64,000 nucleotides of DNA from Pisaster brevispinus (GCA_023634235.1 JAMKCF010000007.1:17552592-17616591), one strand, 5' to 3'; positions 1 through 11,952 are shown, numbered from the stretch's first letter. Translations and numbers: made by a program. The notes: a model not told the origin generated them from the letters alone.

Positions 1-476
1 TTTGTCAATATGCTCAATGCTCTACCTTATAGTGATTCAAAGAGAGTAATTTCATGAGTCGCTGTAGCTTTGTCAACACGCTCAATGCTCTACCTTATAG
101 TGATTCATAGAGAGTAATTTCATGAGTCGCTGTAGCTTTGTCAACACGCTCAATGCTCTATCTTATAGTGATTCAAAGAGAGTAAGTTCATGAGTCGCTG
201 TAGTTTTGTCAACATGCTCAATGCTCTACCTTATAGTGATTCATAGAGAGTAATTTCATGAGTCGCTGTAGCTTTGTCAACACGCTCAATGCTCTACCTT
301 ATAGTGATTCATAGAGAGTAAGTTCATGAGCCGCTGTATTTTTGCCAACATGCTCAATGCTCTACCTTATAGTGATTCAAAGAGAGTAAGTTCATGAGTC
401 GCTGTAGTTTTGTCAACATGCTCAATGCTCTACCTCATAGTGACTCAAAGAGAGTAAGTTCATGAGTCGCTGCAGT
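1..476 (+). repeat. 68-bp satellite, block A (7 copies)
   Basis: Seven tandem copies of a 68-bp unit containing TGCTCAATGCTCTACCTTAT and GAGTCGCTGTAG. Copies start at 1, 69, 137, 205, 273, 341 and 409 and differ by only a few substitutions, for example CACGCTC against CATGCTC. The window edge cuts the array, so its true length is unknown. No coding potential is seen. Confidence 0.95.
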
Positions 477-725
477 TTGCGATAATGATTCCTCAGGTCA
501 CAATTGATAGTATTTTTGTCACTCCTACCAATCCTGTACCCTATCTTAAGATTGTTCAAACTTTCTGAAATTTTATTTACCTTTCAGGATGACTTTCAAG
601 GTAGGTCTTTTGGAACTTTGTTCTTTTGAATAGATGGTCTCTCAAGAACACTGCAAGAAGACAAAAAATAACAAATAGTTCAAGTCAAAATCAATGTTTC
701 TTAATATATGTTAATTAATAAGAGG
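477..725. other. Unique spacer between satellite blocks
   Basis: AT-rich sequence of about 250 bp that does not match the 68-bp unit. No gene or recognisable element is seen. Confidence 0.6.
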
Positions 726-1620
726 TTTGGCAACATGCTCAATGCTCTACCTTATAGTGATTCAAAGAGAGTAAGTTCATGAGCTGCTGTAGTTTTGTCA
801 ACATGCTCAATGCTCTACCTTATAGTGATTCAAAGAGAGTAAGTTCATGAGTCGCTGTAGTTTTGTCATCATGCTTAATGCTCTACCTTAAGTGATTCAA
901 AGAGAGTAAGTTCATGAGCCGCTGTAGTTTTGTCAACATGCTCAATGCTCTACCTTATAGTGATTCAAAGAGAGTAAGTTCATGAGCTGCTGTAGTTTTG
1001 TCAATATGCTCAATGCTCTACCTTATAGTGATTCAAAGAGAGTAATTTCATGAGTCGCTGTAGCTTTGTCAACACGCTCAATGCTCTACCTTATAGTGAT
1101 TCATAGAGAGTAATTTCATGAGTCGCTGTAGCTTTGTCAACACGCTCAATGCTCTATCTTATAGTGATTCAAAGAGAGTAAGTTCATGAGTCGCTGTAGT
1201 TTTGTCAACATGCTCAATGCTCTACCTTATAGTGATTCATAGAGAGTAATTTCATGAGTCGCTGTAGCTTTGTCAACACGCTCAATGCTCTATCTTATAG
1301 TGATTCAAAGAGAGTAAGTTCATGAGCTGCTGTAGTTTTGCCAACATGCTCAATGCTCTACCTTATAGTGATTCAAAGAGTGTAAGTTTATGAGCCGTTG
1401 TAGTTCTGTCAACAAGCTCAATGCTCTACCTTATAGTGATTCAAAGAGAGTAAGTTCATGAGCTGCTGTAGTTTTGCCAACATGCTCAATGCTCTACCTT
1501 ATAGTGATTCAAAGAGAGTAAGTTTATGAATTGCTGTAGTTTTGTCAACATGCTCAATGCTCTACCTTATTTATAGTGATTCAAAGAGAGTAAGTTCATT
1601 TTGTTCATGAGTTGCTGCAG
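726..1620 (+). repeat. 68-bp satellite, block B (about 13 copies)
   Basis: A second run of the same 68-bp unit. One copy has lost a base (near 890), and the last is extended with a duplicated TTAT and an extra TTTTGTTC before it decays. Positions 997-1290 reproduce positions 1-294 variant for variant, which points to a higher-order unit rather than independent copies. Confidence 0.95.
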
Positions 1621-1869
1621 TTTGCAGTATTCTTTAAGAGTTTCTTAGATCCTTTCAAGACTGGAAGTAATTTTAATCACATGAGAGAAGAAAGAAGTTG
1701 CAAAATGATCAGATATTAGCAAAAACTGTTTTGACCTTAACTTCTGCAGGAATTGAATTGTTTCTAGTGAGTGTGCGTTTCAGCTGAGCTGTCGTTTTAA
1801 TTCTGTGTTAATGTGAGATTTACTTGGAGATTTGTGTTTGTTTGATGTGTGGTTGACTGTGATTTCATC
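1621..1869. other. Non-coding sequence before a LINE remnant
   Basis: No gene is seen. The stretch leads into an A-rich run (about 1876-1900) and the first recognisable LINE coding sequence. Confidence 0.4.
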
Positions 1870-3598
1870 TATTTAAAAAAAAAAATCCAAAAAAAACCCG
1901 CTGATTTCTTTGAAAATGCTTATTCAATGCAAAAGTGACATATTAGCAATAACAGAAACGTCGCTACATGACATAAATACAGGTCAAAGGATAGTACTTA
2001 CTCCACCTGGCTTTAAGTTTTTTGATCGTATATGCACTCAATGCAGAGGATGGGGTACTGCTCTTCTAGGCATGTTACAAAAACAGCAATGATGAGCTTT
2101 AAACTAACTACTTTTAATATTCAGAATAGACAATGGTGTATGGTTCACATCAACCAAGGATTGTAAGAGTACATAGACCACCTTATACACCAAATCATAG
2201 AGTTTCAACAGGTTCTGTTTTCAAAGAATTTGCCGAATACCTTGAGTCAGTGAGACTTGCTCCTGGAGCCATTATAAATCATGGGTGACTTTAGCATCCA
2301 ATTGCGGACATTCCCAATGATCCTGGTGCATAGCAGCTTAATGAGCTACATGTACTTGGGTCAATGAATTTTGAGCAGTACAATTGCATTGCTCAACTCA
2401 TCAACCTGGACATACTTTAGACGAGATTATAACTCGCCAATCTGAATCCATAATCGAGAGCCCACATTTGCCACTTTCTCTCTTCAGTGCAATTTGCCTT
2501 TGATAAAACCTCCACTATCTGTTAGCCAGAGAGCTTTTAGGAAAATTAAAACCATCGACGCGAAGCGGTTGAGAAATGAACTTGTGGTATCAGATTTGTG
2601 CATCACCATTTGTGCATCACCTAATACAGGTGATCCAAGTCAGACAAGTTTGATCCTACTCGTTGTGTACCACAAGGCTCCTGTGTTGAACTCCTGCTGT
2701 TTGTCATGTGCTCCTTAAAATTATTTGATACTGTTACAACTGCCTATTTAACCCGTACACACATCATTTAAACTTGTTTAACCAACAGTTTGCCCTCTCA
2801 ACCATGAACAATTGCATCAAAGATATTAGAGAATGGATGCTAAAAGACATACTTATGCTGAATGCTAGTAAGACTGAGCTTATTGTTCTGGGTACAAGGC
2901 AATAATTGTCTAAGATCAATATTTCTCATATTATAGTGGGGGTACTAATATCAGTACTGAGTCCAATGTCAGAAATCTAGGCTTCTTGTTTGACTGTAAT
3001 TTTTCTATGAGTTCTCATATTACTAAAGTCTGCTCTGCTAGCTTTTATCATCTCCGTAATATAAACACATTAGTAAATATAATTCACAATTCTCTTATTA
3101 TTTTAATTAATGCCTTCATCATTAGCCGTCTCGATTATTGTAATGGTTTGTTTTATGGTCTTCCAATTGTTCGCAAAGTTACAAAGAATACAGAACGCTG
3201 CTGCTAGGCCAGTTGCAAACACAAACAGATTTTGCCATATTACTCCCATCCTGAAGGAAATGCATTGGTTGCTAAAAAGTTGTGCATTCATTTAAAAGCT
3301 GTATTGCTTTCTTATGTATTCAATTTTTTGCTCCTGCTGTCTGTAAACTATTCACTGTCAAAAGACAACATACATAGCCTGAGGTAAACAGGTGAAAAAC
3401 TATTTGAGTATCCTAAGGGTAAAGATGCTGCACTCTTTTGGTGATTGCATCTTTGTTTCAGATGCTCCAAAGTTGTGGTATACACTACTGCCTTTCTTGA
3501 GGGGGGGGGGGGGTTGGGATTCGCTGAGATCTTTCCAGGCTAAAATAAAGACTCACTTTGTTCAGGGAGGCTTATATTCTGTAACTATGTTTTTATAG
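1870..3598 (+). mobile_element. Decayed CR1/L2-like LINE
   Basis: Degenerate non-LTR retrotransposon whose conserved pieces appear in order across shifting frames. An endonuclease-like piece has ILAITETSLHD (from 1910). A GHTLDEIITRQSES-like endonuclease motif lies around 2400-2455. A linker KPPLSVSQRAFRKIKTID starts at 2500. A broken CVPQGS reverse-transcriptase motif lies near 2665. The region after the RT core (2960-3290) has VRNLGFLFD, SASFYHLRNI, SRLDYCNGL and QRIQNAAAR, and the C terminus (3420-3590) has SDAPKLW and FQAKIKTHF. Most of the RT core is deleted and several frameshifts separate the pieces, so it is dead. The post-RT part resembles the intact LINE at 33790-35613, which supports the same broad clade. 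A G homopolymer of about 14 bases interrupts the C-terminal frame near 3500. Confidence 0.8.
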
Positions 3599-4645
3599 TG
3601 TCTTGTTCCCCTTTTGGGGGGTGAGGGTGTTTGCTTTTTATGATCTTTGTGTAAGTAAAGGTGGTCTTGCAATGTGCATGAACACCTCTTGTTTGTTTTT
3701 TAATTTTTTGTTCTCCATCTTCTTCTTCCACAGAACTCTTGTTTACAGCATAACTCAAGATTAAATTGAACATTGAATCTCATCAGACATTTAAACCTCA
3801 ATATCAAGACCACACAAGATGTCTTCAGGTAGCTATGAATTGGACATCTGATAGATCAAGATTACAGCAACATATGAAAAATTAATCGTATGACCTATAC
3901 ATTCTGGTTGACCAGAAGGTCAAATTTTGCCTTCTTTTTTCTTCTCCAAAATATAACTTTCAGGGTTTTTCTACAGCATAACTCAAGAGTGACGATGAAT
4001 TGAACATTAAAACTCATTAGACAGTACAACCTTAATATCAAGATTACAAGAACTTGATGACGACACCATGACATCACCATGACGTCATCAGGTATTGGAT
4101 AACATTAAATGAAAGATTAATATTTGAAAAAAACTCCTGCACCACATATTGGATATTTACAATCTGCAGACAGCCATGCTTGCCAAGTGACAAACTCTAT
4201 GGCTGTTTGAGTATGCATAACTCAAATAATCACTCCCTGTGCATTTACATGGCCTAACTGGTAGAAATTTGTTGTTGGGGAAGGCTAAAAAGTTTATGAT
4301 AAGTTGTGGATTATTTGCAACATGAAAAGTGATATTTAAACTAGTGATCCCTCGAGTTGGTACAGGCAAGGTTGGCTGGCTCATAAACTAACAAAGAGAC
4401 TTGAGTTCCAGTAGGAACGTGAAAAAACTACATGGAAGGAATTTACATGTTGGTCTGCAGAGGAAGGACAGCACTGGGTGATTTTTGTCACTGACCCCAG
4501 CCCAGAAAATTAACTCACTTGCAAGCGGTCTAAGAATTGCCACTTATGAGTTTATTACTACAGAGTATCAGGAATGTTAAGAAACCCAAGCCACAATGCC
4601 TCTTGTAGGATACAATCAGCAAGAATAAAGAGATAGTCTGGTGCC
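3599..4645. other. Non-coding; contains a spaced direct repeat
   Basis: Probably starts with the 3' UTR of the preceding LINE. An imperfect direct repeat of about 70 bp begins with ACAGCATAACTCAAGA at 3745 and recurs at 3973 (offset 228), ending in AATATCAAGA in both copies. No gene is supported; short ORFs here have no recognisable features. Confidence 0.4.
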
Positions 4646-5335
4646 ATGCTTTTTAGTTGTGCGGTTTGGTATGGTGGGTGCAGACAGAAGAACCTTAAGA
4701 AATTGCAGAGAATAGCCAACCATGCTGGCAAGATGACTGGCGAAGTGACAGATTTGAAACAGGAGTGCGTTTATACAATTCTGAAACAGGTATCACAGAT
4801 TTTGGAAAATGGTAATCATCCCCTTCATCCTTGCTATACCCTAATGCGATCTGGAAAGCGGTACAGATCGATGAAGGCTCGAACTTCACGATTCCTTAAT
4901 TCCTTTGTGCCGCTTTCCATTCGTAAATACAATGAACAACTCCAGTCAAACTGAATTGGCCTGTACCTTGTCACTTCGCTATTCATCAATTGTATTGTAC
5001 CATTGTCCTTTCAACCAATGTTCCAGTATCACAAGCAAAGTAATCAAATATAACCCTGTGGTATCATGTGTTATTCCAAGTTGTATTTCTATACATTCTC
5101 AATTGTTGTAAGTCCATTTATTTTCTTATATTATTCCTCTACGTAAAAACGTTATTTATCCGTGTTTCCATATGTCTTCCTTATGACTACGTCATTGTAC
5201 GTCATTGTAAATTTGCTACTGTGTATTATCTATCTGTGTATATTATTTTCTATAGTAGATTGTTCATGTGCTCTATTTAATGCCGACATACTGAATTTCC
5301 ATATGGACCAATAAAATTAATCTGAATCTGAATGC
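4646..5335 (+). mobile_element. 3' fragment of a second LINE type
   Basis: A 102-residue frame (4646-4954) contains KKLQRIANHAGKMTG, NGNHPLHPCYTLMRSGKRYR and KARTSRFLNSFVPLSIRKYN. This is the arrangement seen at the extreme C terminus of many animal non-LTR retrotransposon polyproteins (basic patch, HPLH, a basic RYR segment, RFxxSFxPxxIRxxN). About 360 bp of 3' UTR follows and ends with AATAAAATTAATC and two copies of TCTGAA near 5308-5332, which looks like a LINE 3' terminus. Only the 3' end is present (5' truncation). It differs from the CR1/L2-like elements elsewhere in the window; I do not assign a clade. Confidence 0.7.
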
Positions 5336-5982
5336 TTAGAACAAGACCTAACTACCAAATCATATCATTCCATTTTTGGAAGAGTAGAATGAAATCCTTT
5401 AAAACATACAATCACCCTGTGCAAGTTTCCTAAATTTTGATGATCACGTTTTAGCGGGGGGAAACAACTTTGTAAACTTTTGTGTGCATCCACGCTAGGC
5501 TTATTTAAATTGCTGAAATCAAAATAAGCAACATGAAAAATTTATCTTGAGGATTTGTACTGACGTATGAACGAAACATTTCTAAGTTTAAACAGAAACA
5601 CATAGTACTTAAAAGTCAACTGTTGTTGACAACAGCAGATAAAGTATATTTTGGGTAGTGCATGGTCACTGCTGTCAGCATGAAATGTTAAATCCATCCT
5701 CAATTTCAATGGAACAAAACCATCTACACACTTTAAATTACTCAGAACTTGTTAGTGTGCTTTTTTAGATTGTCACATAGACTAGCCACGCCTGAAACAA
5801 AGGCACTTATTTAATTGGGAATTTTGGGGATCAAAACCACAACTTTGAATCAGATTTGTTATTGCTTATGCTTCAAACAGTTTGCCTCAACATTGCTCTA
5901 CAATACCAAGATGTTCCCACTTAATTGTTTATCCTGTGTTAAATTTACTTCAGCTTCATTTGCACATCTTCCTAACACTGGC
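5336..5982. other. Non-coding, nothing recognised
   Basis: AT-rich; short ORFs overlap without any coding signature. No gene or repeat is supported. Confidence 0.4.
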
Positions 5983-6407
5983 GTGTCATGGCCGAGTGGA
6001 TAAGAGCACCGGACTCAAGCTCTGGTGTTTCCAACTCAGCAGAGTGTGGGTTCGAGTCACGGTCATGACACTTGTGTCCTTTAAGCAAGACACTTAACCA
6101 TTATTGATTTGTCCTTCGGATGGGACGTAAAGCTGTTGGCCCCGTGTGTTGTGTAATGCACGTAAAAGAACCCAGTGCACTTATCGAAAAGAGAAGGGGT
6201 TCGCCCTGGTGTTCCTGGTTTGATTGGCTGCATATTGCGCCACAGCACCTTGTAAACCATTACATGGTGCTATGTAAAGGAGTAGGTCTCATACTTCAAA
6301 CGAAGCCACACATACCTTGCAGGAAATTAATGTTGAAGCGCCTTGAGCGTCACTGAGTGACGGATAATGTATGAGCGCTATATAAGAAGCAATTATTATT
6401 ATTATTA
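5983..6407 (+). mobile_element. tRNA-Leu-derived SINE
   Basis: The head (about 5985-6070) is a tRNA-Leu(CAA) relic: A box TGGCCGAGTGG, an anticodon arm CCGGA-CTCAAGC-TCTGG with anticodon CAA, B box GGTTCGAGTC, and a remnant acceptor stem GTCATG pairing with CATGAC. A body of about 300 bp follows. The 3' end reads GCGCCTTGAGCG, then GCGCTATATAAG, then (ATT)n. That tail matches the 3' end of the LINE at 33661-35608, so the element was probably mobilised by L2-type machinery. RNA polymerase III would transcribe an active copy from the A and B boxes. Confidence 0.88.
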
Positions 6408-7378
6408 GTGCTTTGACTGATGTCACTTTTAGATACTCAAAGTTCAGAGCGCCACTAAAATCTTTTTTTTTCTTAGAGAAAAATTTAGGCACCAACTATA
6501 CTATAAAGGGTTGCGTTATCACTGTGGTATTTTCAGAACACATACAGCCTTTGATTGAACTAAAAGAAAAATGTTGTCATGCCAGAACTGTGGAAGGCTG
6601 GCTGCAACAATAATCAAGTTGTCTGACAATTTCATCATCTCATTCAGAGAAGGATTAAATAGTTGTCTAATTGATCAGTAAAATACACAGTTGTATAGTA
6701 ACATTTTATCTGCGCAATCTGAGGCGAAATACATGTAGGTCTACATGTACAACCAACAGCATGCGAAATACATCATGGTTGAAGGATATCGTTTGGTCAG
6801 TAGCATAATCAGACATTTTCATTTGGGAGGGGGAGGGCTGCAAGAGTTATTTATTTGATCAGACCATTAATTTCTATATTGTTATGATCTCATGGGGTGC
6901 GGGGGGGGGGGGGGGCTAGGGTTAAGAGCAGGGTGGCTCTAGCTCCCACTCCTGGATACACCAAGTGTTTACAAACTTGGATCTTATGGATTGCAAGTGC
7001 TTTATTACCGTTCCAGGTTATCATGACCAATCGAGAGTTGCACTTTTTTGTACACTTCCAAGAACTGGGTTTAGACAGTAGTACTTTGTACTATCCAAAC
7101 ACCATTAACATTTATGCATTAGAATTGTCTGATCTGGTACTACTTTTTCATTAAATGGAAATCTTTTTTTTGAAAAACCTGTTTTGTATCAATGAATGTC
7201 CTAAACCCTTACTTCGAATTAACTGTTTGCAAATGTGACAATTTCAGATCTATTTGTAACAGATTTTGTACTTCTCAATCCCATTGTTTATCACTGTGGA
7301 GAAAACTGAACGATGTAAACTCACCTCTTGTGATTCAGGCTGAAGATTGAGGCCAAAGCAAGTTTTTATGTGATGATA
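6408..7378. other. Non-coding; contains a G homopolymer
   Basis: No gene is supported. A G-run of about 15 bases lies near 6900-6916, one of several homopolymer G or C tracts in the window. Confidence 0.4.
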
Positions 7379-7544
7379 TCACACACGGCGAAGAGTCCGA
7401 TGCTCAAATTTATCACTGTCCTGGTTTCCACTCAATTCTCTGATCTTCACAAGAACTGCACAATCATTGTCCAAGGCTACTGCAGAATACCTGTGACATC
7501 GATGAGTAGTGAAGAGGTTCTCTTCCAATGGCTCATCAGGCTCA
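7379..7544 (-). CDS. Putative terminal coding exon, unknown gene
   Basis: On the minus strand a good splice acceptor (CTTTTGATTGCAG, ending at 7545) precedes an open stretch of 55 codons ending in TGA at 7381-7379. The translation includes EPDEPLEENLFTTHR, CHRYSAVALDNDCAVLVK and DKFEHRTLRRV. The composition looks protein-like but I do not recognise a family. The frame needs one base (T) to complete the incoming codon. The candidate exon at 8757-8793 leaves two bases, which is compatible. An overlapping plus-strand ORF of similar length means the call is not secure. Confidence 0.3.
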
Positions 7545-8756
7545 CTGCAATCAAAAGAATTACAGGTTATAAAAATGATAAGCAGAAGAAAAACATGAGA
7601 ATGTTGGACTAATTTAACAGCAAACTTGTTTCTCTAGATACAATGCATTTATACTGATTTGCTAAACCTCCATGTCTTTTGCAGTAACAAAATATTTATA
7701 AAATCATACTACAATTGACCATATTTTTGACCGCATGAGGGCGCTGTCATCAGGAAATGTCTTGCATCAAAATAGCAGTTTTAGCTTATTATAATTGCCT
7801 GTTTGTAGTTTTCTTGCACCAATGAAGAAATGCATAAAAAATAGCGATAAAAAAGTGGAAAAAACCCTGTTTGTTTACTTGTTTTTCATCATGTGAAATG
7901 TATCCACATACACCCTCACGTGGTCAAAAATACGGCGAATTAGTTAATTTTTAAGAAATGCGATCACCAAAAACTACAAAAAAGGACCATGAAAGACCAA
8001 ATGGGGGCCTGTAGAGCAGGAAGCAGGAAGGAAAGAAGAGGATAGAAATAAGGTTGGCTGAATGAGAGACCTCCAGGAAAATGTAAGGAATCCTCATCAG
8101 TCATTCTCAAGCCAGACAGGTTGACACATAAAGCTTTTAAAGGAAATAGAAAATAAGGAATGTACCAGTAATGCTGCAAAAAACACATAAATTATGGGTT
8201 TATAGTAAACTTGTATGAATTAAGTCTTCAAATGAACTACAGGACTCAAATTTGGGTGAAAAATCCACCAGGCTTCTAGCTCAACATTATTACTAAACCG
8301 GATTTTTTTTTTCAAGATTACCTCATGTCAAAAGGAAAACATGCAAAATGTTCCTATTTGAACAATCAAAAAGAGAACAATTACTTCATTTGTTTTATGG
8401 TTTAATACTTTGATACTCATCAGAATTGAAAGGCATTTAAAATGGCCAACACTAAAACTGTGGGCCGTGGGATAGCAGGCCTCAATATTACCAATGGCAC
8501 CGACGGCATTTACCCTTTGTCAATGTTGGGAGCCTGCGATGCCTTTGATATCACAGACATTTCATGGCAATGGATTGCATGCTCTTTTCATCCAACTGCT
8601 GTTGGTGGCCTTCAGTAAAACTGTAAGATGCATATTTAAATTCACGTTGGATGCACGTCAGATTTTGTTTCGCAATCATAGAGCTGTTGTGGGCAGGGCA
8701 TAATGGATAGGTCCAATGATGTATAGCAGGTATTTTAACAAAACTCACCTTGACAG
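7545..8756. other. Probable intronic or intergenic sequence
   Basis: No convincing gene. A minus-strand ORF at 7964-8188 and a plus-strand ORF at 8442-8603 (starting MANTKTVGRGIAGLN) are open over 60-75 codons, but neither has matching splice sites or recognisable motifs, so neither is annotated as coding. Confidence 0.35.
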
Positions 8757-8793
8757 CATTGCCAGCCATGCACTTTTGCAATAAACTGTGTTC
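8757..8793 (-). CDS. Candidate 37-nt internal exon
   Basis: On the minus strand GCAATGCTGTCAAG is followed immediately by a consensus donor GTGAGT at 8756-8751. An AG at the upstream edge (GAACACAG) would give a 37-nt exon. Its phase fits between the one base left by the candidate first exon (13100-13124) and the one base needed by the candidate last exon (7379-7544). The acceptor lacks a clear pyrimidine tract, so only the donor is strong. Confidence 0.2.
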
Positions 8794-8800
8794 ATTCCAT

Positions 8801-8960
8801 AATTCGAGTTCTCAGTTGATGGTTCAAGCCCAGTTGTGGGTTCGAGTCCTGGTCTGTCTACTTGTGTCCTTCAGCAAATCCCGTAATCATTATTGCTTTG
8901 TCATTCAGATGGGACATCCGAATGTTCCAAGGTGTGTGTATTTAGCATTCGTGTGCAATC
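8801..8960 (+). mobile_element. Decayed SINE relic
   Basis: Diverged copy of the SINE at 5983-6407. It keeps the B-box region GTGGGTTCGAGTCCTGGT followed by CTTGTGTCCTTCAGCAA and CATTCAGATGGGACATCC in the same order and spacing. The 5' tRNA part and the 3' tail are not recognisable. Confidence 0.7.
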
Positions 8961-9659
8961 ACAACCCTTCTCAATTTACTCCAACTGCAAATGCAACAGG
9001 AAGTGTTGAGCGATACTTCAGCAGACGCAGATTTGGCCTGTGGTATCCAGGAGCATTCACACATGTGTTTAACCTTGTTAGCCTCCCGACCACTCAGTGA
9101 CTCTATCTGGAATGACAAGGGAAACAATATTGATAGATATTGGGCAAATACTTGGCATGAGCAGGAATTATTATGCAAGTAATTTTGTTTGCATGAGTTG
9201 AAAGATGGAATTCCATTCAACAAGGCAAAGCCGAGTTGAATGGATCAATCCATTTTTTTAACTCGTGAAAATATTCTCTCTATTGGCCAAATGCAAACTA
9301 TTTTGTATGATACCAAGGGAGATCTTTGTAATTTGGGGAACAACCACTTAACAAAATGTTCAAGATTGTTATGTGTAGCATCCACTACGACGTAGTTTTG
9401 TGAGACGCCGGTTTGTAGTCAGTCGCATGATGGTAATTCTCAATGCTGAAAAGCATCAGCGTCTCCAGGGAAATTACTCTGATGCCTACGCAAAAGTCAT
9501 AAACTGTGCTTTTAATGATCAGGTGTCAAGTTTTTAGATGCGCCTCTATGCTTGCACAAGGTGCTGGTCTAGCATGCAATAGTTCAAAAGAGTTGGAAAT
9601 AAAGCATTCTCATAGTACTAAAATGCATGCTTTGCGACGTCTGCATGAAACTAGCAATG
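8961..9659. other. Non-coding, nothing recognised
   Basis: No gene, repeat or RNA is supported. Confidence 0.4.
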
Positions 9660-9838
9660 AATACCTCATGACCTCCAATCCTCCTATCAAATGACAATGA
9701 TCCAATTGGGTGTTATTAAATAATTTTTAAGAAGGCATTCAACTAAATGGAATACCTCATGACCTCCAATCCTTTTATCAAATGACAATGATCAAATTGG
9801 GTGTTATCAAACAATTTTTAAGAAGGCATTCAACTAAG
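9660..9838 (+). repeat. 91-bp tandem duplication
   Basis: Two adjacent copies (9660-9750 and 9751-9838) share AATACCTCATGACCTCCAAT at the start and TTTTTAAGAAGGCATTCAAC near the end, with a handful of substitutions. No coding frame is evident. Confidence 0.9.
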
Positions 9839-11008
9839 GGTCAGGGTGGTCATTGCTTTGACGTTCCAATAGAAATTTACAATTTCCTAAAACTGGTGCC
9901 TTTTACAATGGAGAAACGCCTTGGTGGCCTTGCATTTAAAATACGAAAGCCTGCAACTGATACGGGGTGTGGGTGGGGGGGATCTGGCTGGGTTACAAAT
10001 TAAACACAATAATTAAGCAGGCCCTTGCGCAGCCTTGGTCAAGGCTGGCAACCTTTTGCCCTGGTAGTTATCCACTCATGGAGTGTATACACATCAGTGC
10101 GGACAGTCCATGCACAGAGTCCTTTAGGACAATACATACACAATCCTTGCATGGGAGTCTGTTGTCAGGAAGACAGCCTTGATCCTGACATATGTTTCTT
10201 AGTTTTCCTATAGGACTTCCAAAAGAATTTGTTTATGCAACACAGGGGGGTAAATCTTATGACAATGGCATTCACAGGCTCATAGTTTAACCTCCACATT
10301 AACTTATTTGGCGTGAACATGAACATACACAGTGTATGCAGCACTGTTGAACTTGAAACAGCCTGCAATTAATTGATGTTGCAGCTAGATAATTGCTTGG
10401 CCCACCCAAAACCAATGAGAATAGTTTTTAGTGACATTAGCATAATGAGTTCTGGCTTGATTTTTCACACTAGGCTACAGAAGGGTCAAGTAAACAAGTA
10501 TTCATACAGTTTGTGTACAGTTTGTGTGTTCAGTATGAGAGTGTATCAATCCAAGCACTGGGATGTGGGCGTGGGAGTGTGATATGGAGCTGGGGGCAGA
10601 CTGTCTAAATGCAAAAGGCTAATTGAGGTGGATTCCAGCCCTAACACTCCTGTGACTCATGCTCAAAGTAATACTCAAAATTTTTTTTAGAAAGTAACAA
10701 AACTATAAAACCCTGGCTGGAGAGTCCAGATGAGGAAGGAGAACAATCACCTCAGTTTGCTTAATTACAAGAAGTCAAACAGCTGATTAAATTCAGAAAT
10801 TTTTCCAAAGCAAAATCAGTAATATCTGGGACAGTTTATCCATTCTGATGGTCGAGAGAAAATCACATGGCCATGTTTAAAGTGTGCGATATAAACACAG
10901 TTAGAAGCGATTAAACATGACCTAATGACCTTGTTAAATAGAAAGAAGGCGCTACCGCGGCAAGATGACTGTGGAGAGGGCACAAATTTCACAGTTAAAT
11001 TGGAGTTG
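9839..11008. other. Non-coding, nothing recognised
   Basis: No gene is supported. Short ORFs on both strands lack signatures. A short G-rich stretch lies at 9964-9981. Confidence 0.35.
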
Positions 11009-11017
11009 ATGGTCTGC

Positions 11018-11943
11018 TAGCCCACCTTGTTGGGCTGTTATGGCTCTCTTTTAACATCGGTCTCATTACAGTCGCCATTACAGCCCACCTTCTATGCATG
11101 TCTAAAACGCGAAGTTTTCAAAGAACGCATAATGCGTTCCACTTTGATTGCAAATTTCTCCCACTTATAAAAATCCCATACTACTCAAACCTACTTCAAA
11201 TGATTCCTTACATTTGTGGAATTACTATGATACAAGACAGTTTTTACCAAATGATGACTTTGACCGGATGTGATGATTTGAAAACGGCAAAAAAAAACGG
11301 TGTACAAAAATTACATTCAAGTTCGTCGTGCTTGGGGGCCGCCATCTTAATTACGATTCCCTGCCTGCTGATGGTGAGAAGTCAGGGCGCCCTGCTGATC
11401 TGGCCTTGCGCGCGCATGGCTAGTCATGAATATGCATGAGTTGACGTGTTGCGGCGCTCAGACGACACGGATAGATCTGTAAGTCATGAATATGTATAAG
11501 GTGACGTTGCGCGGCGCTGTAGCTGGAAACTGGCCAATTTGATGAATATGCAAGATTACCAGATCAGCCGGGCGCCCTGACTTCTCACGATCAGCGGCAG
11601 AGAATCGCAATTAAGATGGCGGCCCCCAAGCACGACGAACTTGAATGTAATTTTTGTACACCGTTTTTTTTTGCCGTTTTCAAATCATCACATCCGGTCA
11701 AAGTCATCATTTGGTAAAAACTGTCTTGTATCATAGTAATTCCACAAATGTAAGGAATCATTTGAAGTAGGTTTGAGTAGTATGGGATTTTTATAAGTGG
11801 GAGAAATTTGCAATCAAAGTGGAACGCATTATGCGTTCTTTGAAAACTTCGCGTTTTAGACATGCATAGAAGGTGGGCTGTAATGGCGACTGTAATAAGA
11901 CCGATGTTAAAAGAGAGCCATAACAGCCCAACAAGGTGGGCTA
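11018..11943. mobile_element. Foldback DNA transposon, 9-bp TSD
   Basis: Two inverted arms of about 385 bp (11018 to about 11400 and about 11560 to 11943) begin with TAGCCCACCTTGTTGGGC. A perfect 9-bp direct repeat ATGGTCTGC flanks the element at 11009-11017 and 11944-11952, which defines its ends. The centre has two related blocks of about 40 bp containing AGTCATGAATATG and GCGGCGCT (from about 11412 and 11482). The ORFs in the two arms are mirror copies of one translation and reflect the inverted repeat, not a protein. A 9-bp duplication with long arms fits non-autonomous Mutator-like or Foldback elements. No transposase is present, so it would need one supplied in trans. Confidence 0.88.
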
Positions 11944-11952
11944 ATGGTCTGC

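Noticed and set aside
1..476. A CRISPR-like array
   Set aside because: The repeats are contiguous 68-bp units without unique spacers, and the DNA is eukaryotic; it is a satellite.
5985..6070. A functional tRNA-Leu gene
   Set aside because: The cloverleaf is degraded, and the sequence continues into a SINE body and a LINE-type tail, so it is a SINE head.
8442..8650. Plus-strand ORF starting MANTKTVGRGIAGLN
   Set aside because: 68 codons, reads smoothly, but it has no splice sites consistent with an exon and no recognised similarity.
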